DNA of 64,000 nt, taken from Haloferula luteola. GTDB lineage: Bacteria; Verrucomicrobiota; Verrucomicrobiia; Verrucomicrobiales; Akkermansiaceae. A program made the translations under genes and the position numbers. This document shows positions 34,545 through 42,444 of the stretch, piece after piece. The notes beneath the pieces were generated by a model. The model was not told the DNA's origin. It made no database searches and saw nothing but the letters and a program-made list of their open reading frames with translations. Positions within the stretch are counted from its first letter, which is position 1. Each line of letters opens with the position of its first letter. Location of the stretch: positions 1 to 64,000 of the forward strand of contig NZ_JACHFD010000021.1 in assembly GCF_014201715.1 (NCBI RefSeq). Direction: 5' to 3'.

Positions 34545-35285
34545 TCATTTTCGCGAAATGATCCCGGCGGTGGAGCTGTCACGGAGTTCATCCAATTCCC
34601 TGAGGACCTCCCGGACACTGGAGATGCGAGCGTAGCGATCGCGTAGGGTCGCGATGGAAGCTTCGTGAAGTCGTTCCGTGACGGTCGCACAGGCGTCCTC
34701 AACGACGGTGACAAAATAGCCAAGATCGCAGGCGTCGCGTGCGGCGGTTTCCACGCACTCATTGGTGTAGACGCCGCAGAGATAAAGTGAGCGAATGCCC
34801 ATGTTGCTGAGAACGTAGTGGATATTCGTGCTCGAGAAGACGCCGCTTGCGGTTTTGTTGATGACGATCTCGTCGCCGACAGGAGCCACTTCTTCGAGGA
34901 ACTCTGCTTCTTTACTTCCGGGTGCGGCAAGAAGGTGGAGTCGACGGTGGCCGGCGCTGCGATCGCGCCCATCCTGAGTGAGGGCACAGATGCGGCAGTG
35001 GATCACTTCGAGCTGCTGGCCGCGAAATGCCTCTTGAAGCCGCTTCATGCCGGGGAGCACGGAGGCCTGCAAACGATCAAAGTAGTACTTTCGTCCTTCC
35101 TCCGGCACGCCGCTGGTATCCGGGTCAGCGAACAGACCGAAGCCATCTGCCGCATCCAGATATTGAACGTCGATGCAGAGCAGGGCGACGTTGCCATCCG
35201 CGAGGTGCTCGGCGCGGCGTGGGTGGGTGATGAAAGCCTCGCGATACTGCTGGCGGAGGGGATCGGTGATGGCGGCTACGGACAT
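34545..35285 (-). CDS. Isochorismatase-family cysteine hydrolase
   Basis: A 246-residue enzyme with the family triad: Asp39 (LLCIDVQ), Lys144 (VINKTASGVF) and Cys177 (YTNECVETAARDA), with the preceding cis-peptide at GVYTNE. It cleaves amide or ester bonds of small molecules; relatives include nicotinamidase, N-carbamoylsarcosine amidase and ureidoacrylate hydrolase. It follows the amidohydrolase gene with one base between stop and start, so the two form an operon and probably act in sequence. An amide/carbamoyl substrate from ureide or pyrimidine breakdown is the likeliest reading, by inference. Confidence 0.85.
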   Translation of the reverse strand: MSVAAITDPLRQQYREAFITHPRRAEHLADGNVALLCIDVQYLDAADGFGLFADPDTSGVPEEGRKYYFDRLQASVLPGMKRLQEAFRGQQLEVIHCRICALTQDGRDRSAGHRRLHLLAAPGSKEAEFLEEVAPVGDEIVINKTASGVFSSTNIHYVLSNMGIRSLYLCGVYTNECVETAARDACDLGYFVTVVEDACATVTERLHEASIATLRDRYARISSVREVLRELDELRDSSTAGIISRK

Positions 35286-35286
35286 T

Positions 35287-36588
35287 TCAAGGAGTCTTGG
35301 GAGAGGTGGAGGAAGCGGGCGAGGTAGGATGCGTGGGAGATGGGGAAAAGGCGAAGCGCTCGATGGTTCCGAGCATCACCCGAGCACCGGCTTCGATGTC
35401 GTCCCAGGCGGTCCATTCTGCGGGTGAGTGGGATTTGCCTTCGATGGACGGAACGAAAATCATGCCGACGGGACAGATGGAGGCAACGATCTGCGCATCG
35501 TGCGCGGCGCCCGACTCCATCCTGCGGTAACGCAATCCTTGGTGGGCAGCGGCCGCTTCAACCATTGAGGAAAGTGAAGGGTCACAAGCCACCGGTGGAA
35601 TCCAGCTTTCGACTTCGTAGGAAAACCTCAGTCCTCTTCGTCGGGCAATGGCGTGCAGTGCCCGACGCGCCGCTTCGGCCAGCTCATGAAGTACGGTCTC
35701 ATCCGTATCTCGCACATCAAGCGTGAAGCGGGCTTCGCCCGGCACGGTGTTCGCGGATCCAGGCGTGAGGTCGACCCGGCCGATGGTTGCCCGTGAGCGG
35801 TCCGAGCCATTTTCATCGAGCAAGCGAGGGATTTCGTGGGCGAAATCGGCGACGCCCATGAAAGCATCGCGTCGCATCGGCATGGGTGTCGTGCCGGCAT
35901 GGTTCGGCTCGCCCGCTAGGGTGACAGTCCACTTGAAAAGCCCGGTAATCGCTTCGACCACGCCAATTTGTTCCCCTGCCTGGCTGAGTACCGGACCTTG
36001 CTCGATGTGCAATTCGAGATAGGCGGCGACGGATTGGGGATCACGGCGAGCTTGGAGGGCAAGCCAGGGATCGAGGCCTTGTTCTTTCATGGCGTCGGCC
36101 AACTTGATTCCGCTCGGGTCGGTTGCGAGATGAATGCCATCGGGATTGATGGCACCGGTGAAGGCCTGGGAGCCGAACATTCCTCCGAAGCGTCCCTCTT
36201 CGTCGGAGAATGCAACGAGTTCGATATCGCGTTCCGGTTGTCGGCCAGATTCGTGGAGGGCACGCAGGCACTCGAGACCTGTGAGAACTCCGAGGGTGCC
36301 GTCGAGAATGCCGGCGCAGGGAACGGTGTCGATATGGGAGCCGATGAGGAGAGCGGGGGCTTGGGGGTCGCGACCGCGAAGGCGGCCGATGACATTGCTT
36401 GCGCCATCGCGTGAAACTTCAAGTCCCGCGGACTTCATGCGGTCCTCGAGCCAGCTCTTACCGGCCATGTCGGCATCGGTGAAGGCCATGCGGTAAACGC
36501 CTCCATCGGCCTCGCGTCCGATCTCCGAGAGTTCTCGTAAATCGTGACTCAGTCGATCAATGGAAACGTGTGTGGGAGGCGTGGCCAT
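35287..36588 (-). CDS. M20-type amidohydrolase (N-carbamoyl-L-amino acid / allantoate class)
   Basis: ATG at 36588; 433 residues. It belongs to the Zn-dependent hydantoinase/carbamoylase branch of M20: GSHIDTVPCAGILDGTLGV (His and Asp ligands), FSDEEGRFGG (Glu base and Glu ligand), LELHIEQGPVL (His ligand and family signature), PNHAGTTPMPMRRDA (dimer lid), and GKSHSPAEW (last His). These motifs fit N-carbamoyl-L-amino-acid hydrolase, beta-ureidopropionase or allantoate amidohydrolase; sequence alone does not decide which. It releases ammonia and CO2 from a carbamoyl or ureido group. It diverges from the plus-strand symporter group. Confidence 0.9.
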   Translation of the reverse strand: MATPPTHVSIDRLSHDLRELSEIGREADGGVYRMAFTDADMAGKSWLEDRMKSAGLEVSRDGASNVIGRLRGRDPQAPALLIGSHIDTVPCAGILDGTLGVLTGLECLRALHESGRQPERDIELVAFSDEEGRFGGMFGSQAFTGAINPDGIHLATDPSGIKLADAMKEQGLDPWLALQARRDPQSVAAYLELHIEQGPVLSQAGEQIGVVEAITGLFKWTVTLAGEPNHAGTTPMPMRRDAFMGVADFAHEIPRLLDENGSDRSRATIGRVDLTPGSANTVPGEARFTLDVRDTDETVLHELAEAARRALHAIARRRGLRFSYEVESWIPPVACDPSLSSMVEAAAAHQGLRYRRMESGAAHDAQIVASICPVGMIFVPSIEGKSHSPAEWTAWDDIEAGARVMLGTIERFAFSPSPTHPTSPASSTSPKTP

Positions 36589-36682
36589 GGACCTCACCAA
36601 AGCGCGTGACAGCCGAGTGGCCAGAAAGAATTTGCCATTCGTTCGGATTGCCTCAAGGCTACGCGCGTCGTTTTCGCAGCTG

Positions 36683-37189
36683 GTGCGTCACCCATGGCGT
36701 GCGAACCCAACGCAAGGAACCATCCCCTTCCCTTCTCCCAACTTACGAATTTGCAGGTCGGTCATTGCCGGCCTCGTCGTGGGTGGACTGGTGGTGGTGA
36801 GCCAAGCCGCGCCATCCAGGCTGCATCTGGAGTTGGATCCGCCTTCGACGAATCGTGTGAGCGATGATGGTACGGTGGACCTGCAATGGTTGGGGGGCAC
36901 GGGGCCCTTCGAACTCCAGCAAGCCACGAGTGAGGATTTTGGCGACGCGAAGACACGCTATCGGGGGAGCGATACGGAGACGGTGATCACCGGGTTGCGT
37001 GAAGGATCCTATCACTTCCGCGTTCGGGAGATCACTGCCGATGGGAAACCCACCAACTGGTCGGAACCCCTGATGATGGAGGTCCACTACCTTTCCCGTG
37101 GACAACTTTTTCTGCTCCTCGGCACCGGAGCATTTGTCACGACCCTTACTCTTGGAGCCATTGTTCACGGCTTCCTTCGCCATCGATGA
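36683..37189 (+). CDS. Fn3-like protein with C-terminal membrane anchor
   Basis: The frame is open from 36560 but the start is unclear. An ATG at 36587 sits on the CCATGG shared with the diverging gene, so the GTG at 36683 is given as a compromise. A hydrophobic stretch (SVIAGLVVGGLVVVSQA) precedes a domain of about 85 residues with fibronectin-type-III features (VDLQWLGGTGPFELQQA, VITGLREGSYHFRVREIT, NWSEPLMMEV). It ends in one transmembrane helix (LFLLLGTGAFVTTLTLGAIV). The stop overlaps the next start (ATGA), coupling it to the SSS symporter. It may be a periplasmic sensing or scaffolding partner of that transporter. Confidence 0.65.
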   Translation: MRHPWRANPTQGTIPFPSPNLRICRSVIAGLVVGGLVVVSQAAPSRLHLELDPPSTNRVSDDGTVDLQWLGGTGPFELQQATSEDFGDAKTRYRGSDTETVITGLREGSYHFRVREITADGKPTNWSEPLMMEVHYLSRGQLFLLLGTGAFVTTLTLGAIVHGFLRHR

Positions 37190-38610
37190 TGACCGACGAG
37201 CCTGCCCTTCCTGTTTCGACTGCCTGGAGCCTCGTCCTTGGACTGGGCGTACTGTGGGTGGTTCTGGGTATTTGGTGGGGAAAGAAGGCCCAAACCAGCG
37301 AAGGATTCATGCTCGCGGGTCGGAATGTTGGGATTTCTCTCGGCAGTGCGACGGCGATGGCCACTTGGGTGACTTCGAACACGACGATGGTCGCCCCCCT
37401 GTTGGCGTTCGAGAAGGGCATTTGGGGAATGCTTGCTTATGCTTCGGCATCCTTCGGGCTCATGCTGTTTGCTCCCCTCGCCTACCGGATCCGCCGATTG
37501 CTTCCGGATGGCGTCACGGCAGGGGATTTCTTCCGTCGACGGTATGGGCATGCTGGATGGGCGGTGTTTCTTGTGATCACGCTGGTGTATTCGATCACCT
37601 GGCTGGTCACGATGGCGATTGCCGGCGGCAAGTTGCTCGAGGCCCTGGGTGGCATTGACTACGTGCAAGGGATGACGCTGATCCTGGGTGTTTGCGTGCT
37701 CTACACTCTATTTGGCGGCCTCTACGCCGTGATCGGAACGGATTTCATCCAGAGTCTGATCATTCTTGTGGGCATTGTATTCATCGGATTTGAGGCCCTT
37801 CAGCACGTGAATGTGCAGGAGGTTCACTCCTATTTGGTGGCGGAGCAGCCGGCGCTTCTGGACGTGATGATGCCGGCGGCCTTGCTGGCGATTTTCAATA
37901 ACATGCTCTTTGGCTTCGGCGAGGTGATGCACAACAACGTGTGGTGGTCCCGTGCCTTCGCGATGCGGGAAAAGGTGGCCCCACGGGCATTCTTTTTATC
38001 GGGCGTGCTGTGGTTTCCGATACCGATCGCCGCCGGATTTCTGGCGCTTTGTGCGGGGCCGCTGGGAGTGAATGTGACCGATCCCGGAAAGGTGGGACCG
38101 CAGGTGGCGGAGCATGTGCTCGGATTGGCAGGTCTCGGATCGATGGCCGGGGTGATCATTCTGGTGGTGTTATTTTGTTCGATGGCGTCGTCGATCGATT
38201 CCCTGTTAGCGGCGACTTCCGACCTGTTGGTGCGGGACATTTACGAGGGGGTCTTCGGACAGCATCTCAACCCAGAGAAATTTCGTCCGATCTCGGCGAC
38301 GGCGATCGTCGTGGTTTCGTTGATTGCCTGGGCATTGGCGCTTTCGGAATGGTCCATCGATCAGGTGTTGTTCAGCGCGGGCGCCTTGGTGGCGAGTCTC
38401 ATCTGGCCGGTGATTGCCGGGTTGTTCTGGCGGGCGCTGAACGTGCCTTTGGTCATTGTTGGAATCATCGCCGGTTGCGTCACGGGACTTTGGGCTTACT
38501 TTCAAATCCAACCGTACACGGGTGCCCTCGTCGGCGCCGCGGTTTCGATGGTGTTCACGTTTGCGGCCCGATGGGTGGGTGCGCGTCCTCTTGGAACCCT
38601 CACCGACTGA
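37186..38610 (+). CDS. Sodium:solute symporter (SSS family)
   Basis: A 474-residue integral membrane protein with about 13 hydrophobic segments. SSS-family features: GFMLAGRNVGISLGSATAMATWV near the N-terminus, GVTAGDFFRRRYG, YTLFGGLYAVIGTDFIQS and SSIDSLLAATSDLLVRDIY (the S/T-x-x-S sodium-site helix). The spacing around ATWVTSNTTMVAP and the short length are closest to the urea/ureide-like branch, so substrates related to the neighbouring carbamoyl hydrolases are plausible. It overlaps the upstream gene by ATGA and is followed after 2 bp by a tiny membrane peptide gene. Confidence 0.9.
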   Translation: MMTDEPALPVSTAWSLVLGLGVLWVVLGIWWGKKAQTSEGFMLAGRNVGISLGSATAMATWVTSNTTMVAPLLAFEKGIWGMLAYASASFGLMLFAPLAYRIRRLLPDGVTAGDFFRRRYGHAGWAVFLVITLVYSITWLVTMAIAGGKLLEALGGIDYVQGMTLILGVCVLYTLFGGLYAVIGTDFIQSLIILVGIVFIGFEALQHVNVQEVHSYLVAEQPALLDVMMPAALLAIFNNMLFGFGEVMHNNVWWSRAFAMREKVAPRAFFLSGVLWFPIPIAAGFLALCAGPLGVNVTDPGKVGPQVAEHVLGLAGLGSMAGVIILVVLFCSMASSIDSLLAATSDLLVRDIYEGVFGQHLNPEKFRPISATAIVVVSLIAWALALSEWSIDQVLFSAGALVASLIWPVIAGLFWRALNVPLVIVGIIAGCVTGLWAYFQIQPYTGALVGAAVSMVFTFAARWVGARPLGTLTD

Positions 38611-38612
38611 CT

Positions 38613-38732
38613 ATGTTCTCTGCGTCGTTTCTCCAGATCCTCGTTCTCCTCGGTCTCATCTGGACTGCCTTGGGCGCGGTGACCCTGGTCGGGTTGTTGA
38701 TCCGCGATTGGATCAAAGGGGAACTTTGGTGA
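38613..38732 (+). CDS. 39-residue single-pass membrane peptide, candidate symporter subunit
   Basis: ATG at 38613, two bases after the symporter stop, and TGA at 38730-38732. The peptide starts MFSASFLQILVLLGLIW and ends RDWIKGELW: one transmembrane helix with a short charged C-terminal tail. Small accessory peptides of exactly this kind are encoded behind several secondary transporters (SSS and NSS families). The tight spacing implies co-translation. Direct evidence is limited to position, hydrophobic profile and intact frame. Confidence 0.7.
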   Translation: MFSASFLQILVLLGLIWTALGAVTLVGLLIRDWIKGELW

Positions 38733-38780
38733 ACCGCTAGCCCGATCGATTTTCAACCCCTTCTCCAACCTTCTGCCATC

Positions 38781-39860
38781 ATGAGCGATGCCTTCACTCC
38801 GAATCCGGTGACTCCCTACCTCAAGCCTCCACGTGGCTCCGAGGCCACTCGACCGGAACCGCGAAGTCTGTTCGAATCGTCGCCTCCCGATCTCAAGGTC
38901 TTGGCGGAGCTTTCGGGGCAGAATGTCCTCTATTCACGACAGTTCTCGTTTCAGCAAGTGGCGGAACTCTGCAAGCTTGCGGCTTTTCTCGAGCAGGTCG
39001 AAATCTGGCCCTATCATCCTTTGGATGGGAAGATCGTGACCACGGCCTTTTTTGAGGCGTCGACTCGGACCCGCACGAGTTTCGAAAGTGCGGTGCATCG
39101 ACTGGCCGGGAAGATCATCTCGATTCCGGACGGATCGATCACGGGTGCCAAAAAAGGGGAGTCTCTGCAGGACATTGGAGAGATGTTCAATGCCTACTGT
39201 GACTGTGTGGTGATGCGACATACGGAAACCGACGCGCCCAAGCGAATTCTCCAAAACCTGCGAGTTCCGCTGATCAACGCCGGCAATGGTTCGGGTGAGC
39301 ACCCGACGCAGGCGCTCGCCGATTGGTATGCCTTGCTCAAGTGGAAGCCGCGTCTAGCGGCACCGTTTGAGACGGGCGATCGTCGGCTCCAGATGGGAAT
39401 TCTTGGTACGCCGGGATCGATGCGCGCCGTGAAGTCCTTTCTCCTGATGTCGTTGTTGTTCGCAGACCACATCGAAAAGGTCACCGTGATTTCGGAGATG
39501 GCGGATCCGTTTGGGAAGGACGTCACCGAAAGTCTGAATCGCGCGGACATCGAGTATGAGGTCACGAACGATATTCGCGAGAGTCTTCCGAAGCTCGACG
39601 TGATCTACATGAACTCGATTGCGTTTCTCGGAGATTCCTACAAGGCGCTGGATGCTCGATACAAGCTGGATGCCGAGAGTCCGTTGAAGAAGGACGCGGT
39701 AATTTTGCACCCGTTGGCTCGCCTCGATGAGCTCGACACGTCTTTGGATAAGACGCCTCACAATCTCTACTTCAGCCAGGCCCACGGCGCGGTCTTTGTT
39801 CGCCAAGCTTTGTTGCTGGCCGTTCTTGGGCGTCTCGATCGCCTTCCCGAATTCTCTTAA
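38781..39860 (+). CDS. pyrB: Aspartate carbamoyltransferase, catalytic chain
   Basis: A 359-residue protein. Carbamoyl-phosphate motif FFEASTRTRTSFESA, HPTQALADWY, and the aspartate-side motif HPLARLDELD with FSQAHGAVFVRQALLLA near the end match carbamoyltransferases. GSGEHPTQALAD and HPLAR favour aspartate over ornithine transcarbamylase. It makes N-carbamoyl-aspartate from aspartate and carbamoyl phosphate in pyrimidine synthesis. It is longer than E. coli PyrB (311 residues) by an N-terminal extension of ~40 residues. No pyrI regulatory chain is adjacent. It lies 48 bp after the small peptide gene, probably in the same unit. Confidence 0.88.
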   Translation: MSDAFTPNPVTPYLKPPRGSEATRPEPRSLFESSPPDLKVLAELSGQNVLYSRQFSFQQVAELCKLAAFLEQVEIWPYHPLDGKIVTTAFFEASTRTRTSFESAVHRLAGKIISIPDGSITGAKKGESLQDIGEMFNAYCDCVVMRHTETDAPKRILQNLRVPLINAGNGSGEHPTQALADWYALLKWKPRLAAPFETGDRRLQMGILGTPGSMRAVKSFLLMSLLFADHIEKVTVISEMADPFGKDVTESLNRADIEYEVTNDIRESLPKLDVIYMNSIAFLGDSYKALDARYKLDAESPLKKDAVILHPLARLDELDTSLDKTPHNLYFSQAHGAVFVRQALLLAVLGRLDRLPEFS

Positions 39861-39912
39861 TCAAGCCCGGGCGTAGAGCCCGGATGCCAGACCCCTACCC
39901 TGACACTCAGAC

Positions 39913-41862
39913 ATGTGCGGAATTGCCGGCAGTTTTTCAGCCCGCCCACTCAATGAAAGCCGTGAGCCGATCCTTCAAGATCAGCTCCAGGCCATCCTCC
40001 ATCGTGGGCCCGATGCCCAAACCACATGGTTGAGGGCAGATCGTGGAATCGCATTCGGACACACTCGGCTTTCGATCAATGACCTGGAAGGGGGCTGCCA
40101 GCCGATTCGTTCGTACGACGATCGCTTCATTTCCACCGTCAATGGTGAGTTCTACAACTTCAAGTTTCACCGCTCGATGTTGATGGCCGAAGGCCAGCGG
40201 TTTCGGACCAAATCGGATTCTGAGATCGCACTGGGGCTTTATCGAAAGCATGGTTTGGATTTCCTCCAGCATTTGCGCGGTGAGTTTGCCTTTGCGCTGT
40301 ATGATCAGGAACAGGACGAACTCCTGCTGGTGCGTGACCGCTGGGGAATTCGTCCTCTTTTCATCCACGTTCAGGATGGGCACACGATTCATTGGGGTTC
40401 GGAGGTGAAAGCCCTGCTTGCCCACCCGGAAATTCCAGCGGAGCTGGACGAGAAGGCCGCGCTTCATCAGCTGATGCAGACGATCGCACCTGGCATGAGC
40501 GCATTCAAAAACATCGAGTCCCTTGCGCCCGGCCATTTGTTGCGAGTTCGGAAAAACGGTGAACGACTCTCGATCGAAAAGATCAAATATTGGGATGTCG
40601 ATTTCCCCCATGAAGGGGGTCATGACCGCCCAGACGACGAAGCCTATCACGTCGAAAAGATTCGTGAGGAACTCACCCGTGCGGTGGTTCTAAGGTTGGA
40701 GGCTGACGTGCCGGTGGGTTGCTATCTCAGTGGTGGAATCGATTCGTGCTGCATTCTCGGGCTCGCGACGGGAGCCATGCAATCTCCCGTCAAGGCTTTC
40801 ACCATCGCCTTCGATAGCGATGATTACGACGAGTCGAGTATTGCGAGAGAGATGGCGGTGTCGATGAATGCGGATCAGGAGATGATCCGGCTCGCGGCGG
40901 ACGATCTCTACGGGCAAAACTACATCGACACGGTTTGGCATGCTGAACGAACCTTCTACAACACGCTGGGAGTGGCCAAGAACCTGATGTCGAAGCGGGT
41001 GTGGGAGTGTGGATACCGATGTGTGGTGACCGGAGAGGGGTCGGACGAACTGTTCGCCGGATATCCGGGTTTCAAGCGCGACATGTTTCTCCATGGCATT
41101 GAGCACGAGCCGGAGCACGTAAGGGCCGAATACGCGGCCGCTCTCGAGAAGACCAATCGGCTCTTCAAGGGTGCGATTTTGTCGGAGAATACCCGCCATC
41201 ATGAGGCATGGGACGAGATTTGTGGATTCACGCCCTCTTGGATTCAGCCGTGGATGGAGACTCTGGACCTCGCACGTCCGTTGCTGGATCCGGATGTGGC
41301 GGAGTCGTTATATGACTATGACCCCATCGCTGAGATTGCCTCTCGAATCGACGCTTCGATGCTTGAGGGGCGACATCCATTGGACCGAGCCCAGTACACT
41401 TGGGCAAAGTGTCAGCTTGAGGGGCAGATTTTGAACTGGGGGGGAGATCGGGTGGACATGGCAAATTCGATGGAAAGTCGTCCCGCCTTCCTCGATCATC
41501 ATTTGGCGGAAGCGGCGTTCAAGGTGCCTCCGCATTTTCGAATCAAGGGCAACATCGAGAAGCATGTGTTGCGCGAGGCGGTGAAAGGAGTGCTGCCGGA
41601 AATCCTCTACAAGCGGGAGAAGTTCGCGTTCATGGCACCTCCGGCTCACACGGATGAGAAGAAGAAGGCCAAAGTGCGCGAATTGATGGATGCTTTCCTT
41701 AATCGCGATGCGGTGAATCGCTGTGGATTGCTATCGGCGTCTGCCGTGGAGGGTTTCCTGAAGGAGTATGAGGCGGACCGGGATCCGACTTCTTTGGTGC
41801 GCAAGGATGCGCTGTTGAACCATCTCCTCGGGCTTCACATTCTGCACGCGAAGTTCTGCTAG
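39913..41862 (+). CDS. asnB: Glutamine-hydrolysing asparagine synthetase
   Basis: A 649-residue protein. Class-II glutaminase domain (Cys2 in MCGIAGSF, HRGPDA, GHTRLSIND, VNGEFYNF, RDRWGIRPL) and synthetase domain with the ATP PP-loop SGGIDSCC and TGEGSDELFAGYP. It amidates aspartate to asparagine using glutamine and ATP. It starts 52 bp after pyrB, and a small hairpin (CCGGGC/GCCCGG) without a T-run lies between them. Residues about 20 to 210 and 240 to 600 cover the two domains. Confidence 0.94.
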   Translation: MCGIAGSFSARPLNESREPILQDQLQAILHRGPDAQTTWLRADRGIAFGHTRLSINDLEGGCQPIRSYDDRFISTVNGEFYNFKFHRSMLMAEGQRFRTKSDSEIALGLYRKHGLDFLQHLRGEFAFALYDQEQDELLLVRDRWGIRPLFIHVQDGHTIHWGSEVKALLAHPEIPAELDEKAALHQLMQTIAPGMSAFKNIESLAPGHLLRVRKNGERLSIEKIKYWDVDFPHEGGHDRPDDEAYHVEKIREELTRAVVLRLEADVPVGCYLSGGIDSCCILGLATGAMQSPVKAFTIAFDSDDYDESSIAREMAVSMNADQEMIRLAADDLYGQNYIDTVWHAERTFYNTLGVAKNLMSKRVWECGYRCVVTGEGSDELFAGYPGFKRDMFLHGIEHEPEHVRAEYAAALEKTNRLFKGAILSENTRHHEAWDEICGFTPSWIQPWMETLDLARPLLDPDVAESLYDYDPIAEIASRIDASMLEGRHPLDRAQYTWAKCQLEGQILNWGGDRVDMANSMESRPAFLDHHLAEAAFKVPPHFRIKGNIEKHVLREAVKGVLPEILYKREKFAFMAPPAHTDEKKKAKVRELMDAFLNRDAVNRCGLLSASAVEGFLKEYEADRDPTSLVRKDALLNHLLGLHILHAKFC

Positions 41863-41902
41863 CGGGGTAGACGGGACCGGGGTTTTGCGGCAGCGTCACG
41901 GC

Positions 41903-42427
41903 ATGAACATCGTGCTTGGCGTCACTGGGTCGATTGCAGCCTTCAAGGCCGCCGAGCTGGCCTCTCGATTGGTGAAGATCGGACACCGAGTGGACACGGT
42001 GATGACGCGAGCTGCGACGGAGTTCATCGCGCCATTGACGTTCCAGACTCTGACCCGCCGTCCGGTGTTGGTCTCGTTGGAGGATGAGAAGCAAAGCTGG
42101 AAGCCGGGGCACATTGCCTTAGCTGATGAGGCGGATTGTTTTTTGGTGGCTCCCCTTTCTGCGAACACGTTGGGGCACTTTGCTCAAGGATTGGCGCCCG
42201 ATTCTTTGTCGTCCATTTACCTCGCGTTGCCGCGAACGACGCCGGTCATTTTAGCGCCTGCGATGAATGGCAAGATGTGGCTTCACCCGGCAACTCAACG
42301 CAATGTTGCCCAACTGAAGGAGGACGGCTGCCATTTGGTGGGGCCGGCCGAGGGGATGCTGGCTTGCGGATACGAGGGAGTTGGACGGATGGCGGAAGTG
42401 GAGGCCATCCTCGCTGCGCTGCCCTGA
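41903..42427 (+). CDS. coaC: Stand-alone phosphopantothenoylcysteine decarboxylase-type flavoprotein
   Basis: ATG at 41903; 174 residues. It is an HFCD flavoprotein: GVTGSIAAFKAAELASRL (FMN-binding start), VAPLSANTLG, the PAMNGKMWLHPATQ substrate-recognition motif and LACGYEGVGRMAE with the catalytic Cys. These are the signatures of the decarboxylase half (CoaC) of CoaBC, which makes 4'-phosphopantetheine. The ligase half (CoaB) is missing: the frame stops right after the decarboxylase domain and no CoaB-like sequence follows. CoaB may be elsewhere. Confidence 0.85.
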   Translation: MNIVLGVTGSIAAFKAAELASRLVKIGHRVDTVMTRAATEFIAPLTFQTLTRRPVLVSLEDEKQSWKPGHIALADEADCFLVAPLSANTLGHFAQGLAPDSLSSIYLALPRTTPVILAPAMNGKMWLHPATQRNVAQLKEDGCHLVGPAEGMLACGYEGVGRMAEVEAILAALP

Positions 42428-42444
42428 AGAAGGAACCGGTGGCG

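Noticed and set aside
39868..39890. Small hairpin CCGGGC/GCCCGG between pyrB and asnB as a terminator
   Set aside because: The stem is only six base pairs with no T-run, and the gap is short, so the genes may well be co-transcribed.
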